Positions 11,406 to 19,672 of a stretch of DNA of 23,676 nt are shown here, piece after piece. The stretch is taken from positions 34,916-58,591 of the forward strand of contig NW_014578214.1 in assembly GCF_000485595.1 (NCBI RefSeq), written 5' to 3'. Position 1 is the stretch's first letter, and every line of letters starts with the position of its first letter. The notes beneath the pieces are model-generated. The model saw only the letters and a list, made by a program, of their open reading frames with translations. It was not told where the DNA came from and searched no databases. The DNA is from Priapulus caudatus (taxonomy: Eukaryota; Priapulida; Priapulimorpha; Priapulimorphida; Priapulidae). Made by a program: the position numbers and the translations under genes.

Positions 11406-14400
11406 CTGTCGGCATCGGAACACGCGCGGGGAAAAAAAGAGTAATTTTAATCGATTCGTAATAGACGTATCTATTTGAGTAATAATTTTTTTTGAAAAGA
11501 TAAATAATAAATATATAAATAGCAAAGTATGTTATTAAGAGATAATAATACCTATCATGTATTATTAGCTCTTGAAATTGTTTTAACAACCATGCAACCC
11601 GACATATTATTCAAATAATTATGAATGTTTGGGTGCAGGTGATACAAAAAAAGATTAGAACATTCAATTCAATTCTCTAGTTAATTTTCCTAACTTTATT
11701 ATGCTCACAAAAAAGATATATATAGCATAAAGTATAAAAAATGAACAAGTTGACAAAAAAATTAGTTATCACTATTTTTCAAGTGAGCTATAGGCGCCAT
11801 CTACAGGAAGAAAGCGATCTAACTGATAATAGAAAATCATCTCTCATATTTAATTTGTCTGAGCACTTTCTCGGAATCAGCAAAAACACATCATACACTC
11901 ATTAAACACGGCCACGTATTAGTTTTTGCTCACACTGTATACATATGGCTCTCATATACCTACCTGCTGCTGTAGCTCAGCCACGTGATCCACAAGCACA
12001 CTTTTGTCCCTGCGCAGTTGATAGACGTCTCTTTCAATGTTGGTCTTTACACCCTCTACATCAGTCAGCCGTGTTTTCATGGACGTGCTCTCTATGTCCT
12101 TACTAGTGTTTATCCGTTCTAACCTCCCCATCTGCAAGAAAGAAAATGTCAAATGAAATCCAGAACTAGGATTCTGACAAGCACAGAATACTGAAGGAGA
12201 CGAGGAGAGTGCATAATAGGGTTGGAAGAATGAACTGATCCATCAGCAATATAAAATTGTTCAAGTGTTAAATATTTTACATACAAGCTTTTTGCAGTTC
12301 ACTAGTAATTAAAAGTTTTCTAATTACTATATTCAACGCTTATAATTGGCATGTAACATAAATGGACATTAATTTAAATTAAGATAATGCTGCTAATGAT
12401 CACCCCATGATCATCATGATTATCGCATCAAGATCACATAGTTTGCAAACCATGAAATCCATTGCAAAACGTGCATGTTACAACTATCTACTATCAATAG
12501 TATAACAACCAATGTAGATATACATCGTCGATATACTTGGTGCATTTGCTCCTCTCGTCGGTGACTTGTTCGGTGAGCTGTGTGACTTGTCGCTGGAGGT
12601 CCTTCTCCCTGTCTCTAAGCAGTACCAGCTCAGATATCTCTGCAGTTCTCCTGCCCTCCTGCTGGTCCTTCAACGTTTTCTCCTGCAGTGAGTGCAACAC
12701 GCATTGCACGATTAATACATTAAAACACATATACAAATGATTAGGATTCCTTGGTTATTTTTCCTCTATTTGAATATCCTGGAATGAGAAGTGACATCTG
12801 GCGCCACCATGTGGCCACCATGCTTGCGAAATTTCAGGAGTAAATAATCACAAAATAATCACAAATTTGATTATTTACTCCTGAAAATTGCATAGAGGGC
12901 CTAGATTGCCTTTACATTGCCTAGAGGGACCTATACATAATGCAATATTTATGTTGTTATGTACGAATGGAATTAACAACTTTAAAAAACATTTTAATTG
13001 AAATTTCAGTTATAAAACTTGACTTGATTTCTTGCAGGAAATACTATATATAACTAGCCGGGTACCCGGCGTTGCCCGGGGAAAAAACACTTAGGAACAA
13101 CTTTATTTATTTTGGGTGCAAATATGGCGAACTACCTCTTAGGCAAAATGTGCAAAAAAACTTCCCAAAAATGTCTAGAGGGATTTGTTCCTGGGGTGAA
13201 ATGTCAGGTAAGTGTAGCAGGCAGCAGCTATGCACCTCTTTCACCCTGCCCCCACACTGACCCCTGCACTGGACCCCCACCCACCCCACCATTTTAAGAA
13301 AACTGGAGAATGGGAGACTGTACCCTAAATTCATCCAAAATCATAATTTTCATTGATTTTTAGGATTTAATGTAATTGCCTACATTGATATCTCAAACAA
13401 GAGCTGCAGAGCGTCTGGGCTCATCTGAGGTTTGTTGCTATGATTATAAACGTAACATTTAAGTCGTGCGTAGTGACACCTTTGTTAGGCGCAGATATGC
13501 AGATACGCAGTTGCGTACACATCATTTCAGCAACCTTCTGCATTCTGCATACCTCCCAAATCCCATTGGTTGATACAAATTGCATGCCTGAAACTCCTGT
13601 TTTATGGTGCATTGTGACCCTAACCCTATTAAAAAAAAAAAAAATTAATTGTTGTAAAAATTATGTGTTGTTATTAAATTGTTGTAAATAAATCATGTAA
13701 ATATTTGCATTAATTGGAAAAAAAATAGTTAAATGGATAAAGATAGAAAAATACAGAAAACAGGTAAATAATAAAAAATCTGATGGGATTCGATCCAACG
13801 ACCTTTGAGCAGTTAGGGTTAGGGTTAGGGTCATAGGTCGAGCCATTAAGATTTGTGCCGCAATTCCGTATTTCCTCCTATACCTTAAGTCAAGGGGGAA
13901 ATATTCCCCCTCCGTTTACACATCTTGAACTTTGACCCTTAACCCCCAAATTTGTCATCCTGAGTCCTTTTCACGATCCCCCTTCCCGACGTTCCGAATA
14001 TCGTGACCGTACGTCGAGCGGTTAAGATTTGTGCCCAACTGTTGACGGACGGACGGACGGACGCACGGACAATCATGCGATTCTACAAGCTGCATCTGAC
14101 TTCGTCAGATGAGCTAAAAACCCTGTCAAATCTATACTTCACCTTCTATCTATAGTTCACCTGCTAAATGACTGAAACATGACATTTTTATGCCATATCC
14201 ATCCCAGTTGGAAAGAATACTTAATTCCTTATCATTATAATTATCATAATATAATAAATACACAAACCTCATATCAAACCTAAATGCGTCAGCATTTCTG
14301 GCTTAACGCACTGCTCAGTCTACGTTGATTTTCTTTACATATATTAACTGCATATATTAACTTATACAGTAAACAGCGTAGACCGTATACACGCAGTGGA

Positions 14401-17400
14401 CAGTGCTTCACCAGCACTCTCACATGTACAACTGACTCGCTGCCAATCGAGAAACACCAGATTACGCCTGAGCTCAAAACGGAAGCCGTAACCTGCCAGC
14501 ATTTCTGGCATAATGCACTGTACTGTTAGTGCACGTTGATTTCCTTTACATGCGCGCTATCGCAGAACATGCAACATGAAATGCAGAATCCCAACATGCA
14601 TTGTGCGCTACGACAACAACCGCCACTTCGAAGGGTTCGTACTTTTAATATATTACTTGCTTTGAAATCCTTTACCGTATCCTTTTAAATGTGCTCAGGC
14701 CACCCTAACAGTGATCAACTAACAGTGTGGCAATTTTGGGGGTCCTAAACCAATAAATGGCAGAATGCATAGACATAGTTCGTTTTTGTTTGTTTTTGTT
14801 TTTGTTGTTGTTGTTGTAGTTACTAAACTGGAAAAGTTCAATTTGAGAAATGATTTCTATTAATTATTAATTTTCCTTCTCGTTTAGATATAAAACACTC
14901 TACAGCTACTACTACACAATGCATCTGTGTTTTAGAAGTTCTTTGCAACATATTTTACATAATATTCTTCTGCCTATAATACTGATGTACTACCTTACCA
15001 AATCTCTTGTTTTCTGCAGTTCCAAAAGTTGAGAGGCTAAAGAAGAATTTTCCTTTATCAAAGAGGCTTTATCATCTCCAATCTGAAACATGTTATATAG
15101 TACTACTTAGCACAGAATGTTGTTCCTACTAAATATATCCTACTAATTTGGGATAATTCCTCAAATATTACAGTATTCTAGTAAAAACTCAAGTGTCACC
15201 TTAGCTGAAATTATGTAATTGTTTTGATAACAAAACCATTGGTGTTGGATAGACATGTTTCCTACCTTGCTACGTAGGTACCTTTCTTGATCTGCACTCA
15301 TCTCTGCCTCTTTTAACTTGTGCTTTACATACCGGATTTCTTCCTGTCAAACAATTATATAAAATGGCATAATTTAGATAAATTATTTCCGGGATAGTCG
15401 ACCGATATGATTCAAACATGTGTGTGGGTGAAATTATAACAAGCTATTATAGCAGCAAATTAAGTTTGACAAAGAATAATTGCAACTTAAAATCTGATTA
15501 ACATGTTAACCAAGATCTCACGTCTCAAGAGTCAAGACGCAAGAACGTTTCCTTAGTCAAGTGTAGTAGACATATAGGTATTTTTATGAGCAATTTGTCC
15601 ACTGGTATATTCATAGTTAGAGAACTTACAGTGCACAAGTCACTCAGGTAACTGTAGGTCTAAGGTAAGCTATAATTACCAGGGACACTTGTAGGTCTTT
15701 AGCAAATATCCGGAGATACGATATAGTTTCTTAGTTAGCCTACGGATGCCACCATGGCACCCTTGTAGGTGCCCAGTGTTATGTGCTGTTACATACCCGT
15801 AGATCTTTAGTGGCAGCTTCCTGAACGGACACGGTACTGCTGTAGAATTTGTCTTCCATCTCTCTTATGGAAGACTCCTTCCTGAGCACTTCCACTCTCT
15901 TTTCCTCCACCAGCAGCTTAGCCTTATTTAGCTGATCTTCAGTCTGCAGAATCTATAAGACATATAGACGGATAAGCACTAACGGGAACGGATTAATTCC
16001 AACAAACAGGTGGTTAAAAAAGGACAAACCATAGTATGATACATACAGTAGGTATATTCCCACGGCCCAAGTCCTGGTTGGATTATTGATTTGCAGTGTG
16101 GGAAACAGTCTTGCAGGTAGCACATCCAGTACCCTGTTACTCTGAGTGCATTATCTGACCCACTCATCACTCCAAACGGGTTCTATGCAACAATTTGATT
16201 TTCACAAGCGCAAAAATCTTATTGGCTCTAATATTCAATCGGAATAATGTAATTCCATTTGTTTATCAGCACAAACAGCAAGCCATGACACCCGTTACAT
16301 GCGCGATCCCTGCACAGTCATGCATCAGGTTCTGTGATAGCTGAAGTGCATAAATATTTAATGATTTAAGATGCAATTTGGTAATTGAAACACCACAAAG
16401 CGATTTTCGAGAAGTCGCTGCGTGCGTATAATCTCTGACGTATCTCGACTCTATTGTCTGCGATGACAAATCGTCGAGTGAGAACAATTCACATGCCTGC
16501 ATTACGATCACTGCAAAGGTAGCCTTCGGAGGAATTATCTAGATTGCAAACTGGCCACATGCAAAAGCAGTTTCGAATCAGTAATGTGATTGTCAGTCTA
16601 CACGCACAATCGACAGGGAACCACTCATATTAGATGATGCATGAGTCACTAGGGGGCACACCAATAACAGGGCAATTGTCTTCACTTTGTATCGATACGA
16701 GCACCAGAGAGTGCAAGTTACACGAAAGTCACGCGATGTTGTTCCAGTAAAGCATTGTGGCCACACATCCATGGCTCGAATTTCACCACACCACCAACAG
16801 CAAGTGCTGTGGTTATCCTCCTTACTTGTCCTGGTACCTCGAAAATCTTGCAGATATTCATGGTAATAATTGCCATGGCTGTTCTTACATACTTTTTCTG
16901 ATCCATTCTCACATGTTGTATATGTACATATCACTCCCTGTCTTATATAAGTGTTGATAAAAAATTATTTGCTCTGGTGCCTCTCTGATGAAGGAAATAT
17001 TCTTAATTCAACGTGGCATGGTTTCCTAAGTTTAAAAAAAACCCAAGGTAACACCCACATGCAGCTTCATACAGATGATCTAGTATACCTGGTTTCAGAA
17101 CACCATTGAACGAAAACTCCAAACACCCATTCGAAATGCGAATGTGAACATGTCCAACAAATGAAAGCCGAATTCTATTCGGTCGCCGAGTGGAAAGTAA
17201 CACGTAATCCGATTAGTCATAAAAGCACTCAAGATTTCCCGATTCCAATTTCAAATGAGCCTTAATTCTATGCTTTCGTATGTGGTTGTGGAACAACTCT
17301 AGCTGTACCAAGTGTTAGCTACGCGAGAATTGATTGATTCCGTATTATTGAGGTGACATGGGCACACAACCACACACAAGTTACATCTCATACCTGATAG

Positions 17401-19629
17401 ATTTTGACTTCAATATATGAACACGCAAAATCCCTCGAATTTAGGGGAAACCTTTTTAGAGAACAAAAGATCTTGACTATTCTCGAAAGCTTTGTGTAAA
17501 GATGGGCTATTAAAATGTCTACCTCCAGGTGGCTACACCTGTACCAAGTCAGCAAATTTTTCTGCTTAACACACAACTGCACTTAAGCATCTTTTCTCAT
17601 CAAGTCAGCTCTCAGCTGTTCAATATTCCTCTCTCCATATCCTGCACAATGTGTTATATATATACGCTAGTGCAGATCAGTGGTTACGTTTCACTCGGGA
17701 GGAGGGAGAGGGGAGAGGTGGGCGGGCAGCTGGTTACATTTACATTACCAGTTTACGTTTATGGTTACGTTTTTCTCCGAGAGGTGGGCGGGCGGGTACC
17801 TGGTTGCGAAACACCTCTGCCTTGTGTTCGCTGCTCTGCAGTGACATCATCTTCTGCTATATACACTAGTGTAGATCAATGGTTACATATTATATATATA
17901 TATATTATTATACGCTGGTTACGTTTCTCGTTACCTGGTTGCGAAACACCTCTGCCTTGTGTTCGCTGCTCTGCAGTGCGATCGTCTTCTGCTCGACCAC
18001 GGCCTGAAGGTCAGAGATCTGATTGTCGCGACGCGCCATCTCTTTCCGCTGCATCTCCATCTGCTTCTTCATGTCGATGATCTCCTCCACCATCATCCGC
18101 TTACTGCGCGTCTTGTCATCTGAAACAACAACAACAGTGTTCGCACAAGGAATGGCAATGACAAAAACAGCAACATGACAATGCCAGTGTAAACAACAAC
18201 AACAACAATAACAACAACAACAAAAACATGACACCATCATCCGCTTACTGCGTGTCTTGTCATCTGAAACAACAACAACAACAGTACGTGTTTGAACAGA
18301 AATGGCAATAAGAGAAACAGCAACAGTGTTCGTACGGGGAACGGCAATGACAGAAACAACAACATGGCACCATCATCCACTTACTGCGTGTCTTGTTGTC
18401 TGGAAAAACAATAGTTTTCGCACAGGGAACGGCAACGATAAAAACAGCAACATGACATTGCCAGTGTAAACAACAACAACACCAACAAACAAAACAACAA
18501 AAGCCACAGCTATTTTTATTCTACAACTCCTATAAACATGTGTACTCAAATAGCTGGTATTATTCAAGTACAATATAATTACAATTAAATTTTGCCTGCA
18601 GTGACTACAGTGTGGGCTTATCATACTGAATGTACGCATGCACGCACGCACGCACACACACACACACACATATATAAATTAATTAGCTGACATAGATACC
18701 AACAGGTAAGAAATTACTGTCATGCATCATTTACATAGTTGTACAGCATGCAATACAGGGTTCATACATCTAAGGCAAAACGTTTTTCAGTTTTCCGGAT
18801 CTTAAAAAGGTCAATATTCCACGACCATGAGGTTGTGGCCGATTACAATCTTTGAGCCTTTGCCAATTGATTATGTCACCCACGCTCTTAGTAGGCCTAA
18901 ACAAACTCTGCATAAATAAAATTTTACTGCCTCGCAGGCAAGATACACACCAGCTGCTCACTTTCAAAGATTTATTTAAGACCAAAAGATGCATGTGAAC
19001 ACTCTGTAAAGGTTCGGGTGAAAAGAGGCTATTGCATGTCTAGCTACCTTCAGATACCTTGACCTTATCGAGTAGGCCAAGTTTTTCTCCTTCAGACAAC
19101 TCCAGTTGAGTATCTTTTCTCCTCAAGTCGGCTCTCAACTGGTCAATTTCCCTCTGCATATCCTGAAAAACATGTTATTTCTACGCAATAGTATAAATCG
19201 TTATAATCGTTATACATGATTAATTAAAGAGTGATAGATACACTGCTTAGTAAGATTTACACCTCCTGACAAAACCTTGATGCAAACGTGAAGTGAAATG
19301 AAAATTCGCCACCTGACTTACGATAGAATAAACTGCTTACATCGGTGGTTCAGCCACTTAATTTCAAGAACCCTCGTAACCGACCAACCGGGAAATGCTA
19401 ACCTAAGGAAAACCTAGATTGTCGCAAGATTTCGAAATGAATGGTGTATATTGCATATATGTGCACGTACCCTGAGTTTACTGAGCATTTTCTCAGCCTC
19501 TGCCGTCATGACAGGATGAAGACTGGACGTCCTGTTAGCCAGCTCTCTCGTGCACAATCACCGTAAAGGAACACAACCATAAACTGCGTTTGCTTATCCT
19601 ACATGAACGGTAAAGAATGGCAACCATGC

Positions 19630-19672
<43 letters not shown>

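Larger units (their letters stand above)
13054..14120. mobile_element. Composite transposon-like insertion in the intron between exons 7 and 8
   Basis: Begins with the 14-bp palindrome gccgggtacccggc (13057-13070) and gttgcccggggaaaa, contains an A13 run at 13629-13641, TTAGGG repeats and the tRNA-like B box, and has a (GGAC)n tract at 14044-14070. A motif like gtcgagcggttaagatttgt occurs twice (13836-13857 and about 14012-14033), suggesting two related units. The exact ends are unclear and no reverse transcriptase or transposase is present. The left-arm equivalent is about 4200-5340. Confidence 0.45.
9404..17900. repeat. Right arm of ~8.5-8.8 kb inverted repeat
   Basis: Begins gcattaac and runs collinear (reverse complement) with the left arm out to the TA-rich tract near 17890-17910. 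This arm carries open exons 6-10 of the coiled-coil gene and continues directly into the upstream exons at 17935-20786, so it is the arm that belongs to the native locus. It is about 290 bp shorter than the left arm, mainly through many small indels. Confidence 0.93.

Noticed and set aside
13813-13830. Chromosome end
   Set aside because: Only three TTAGGG units embedded in intronic transposon sequence, with unique DNA on both sides.
17529-18080. 183-codon plus-strand frame
   Set aside because: It is antisense to exons 4-5 and the local duplications; the minus-strand reading has splice sites and matching phases.
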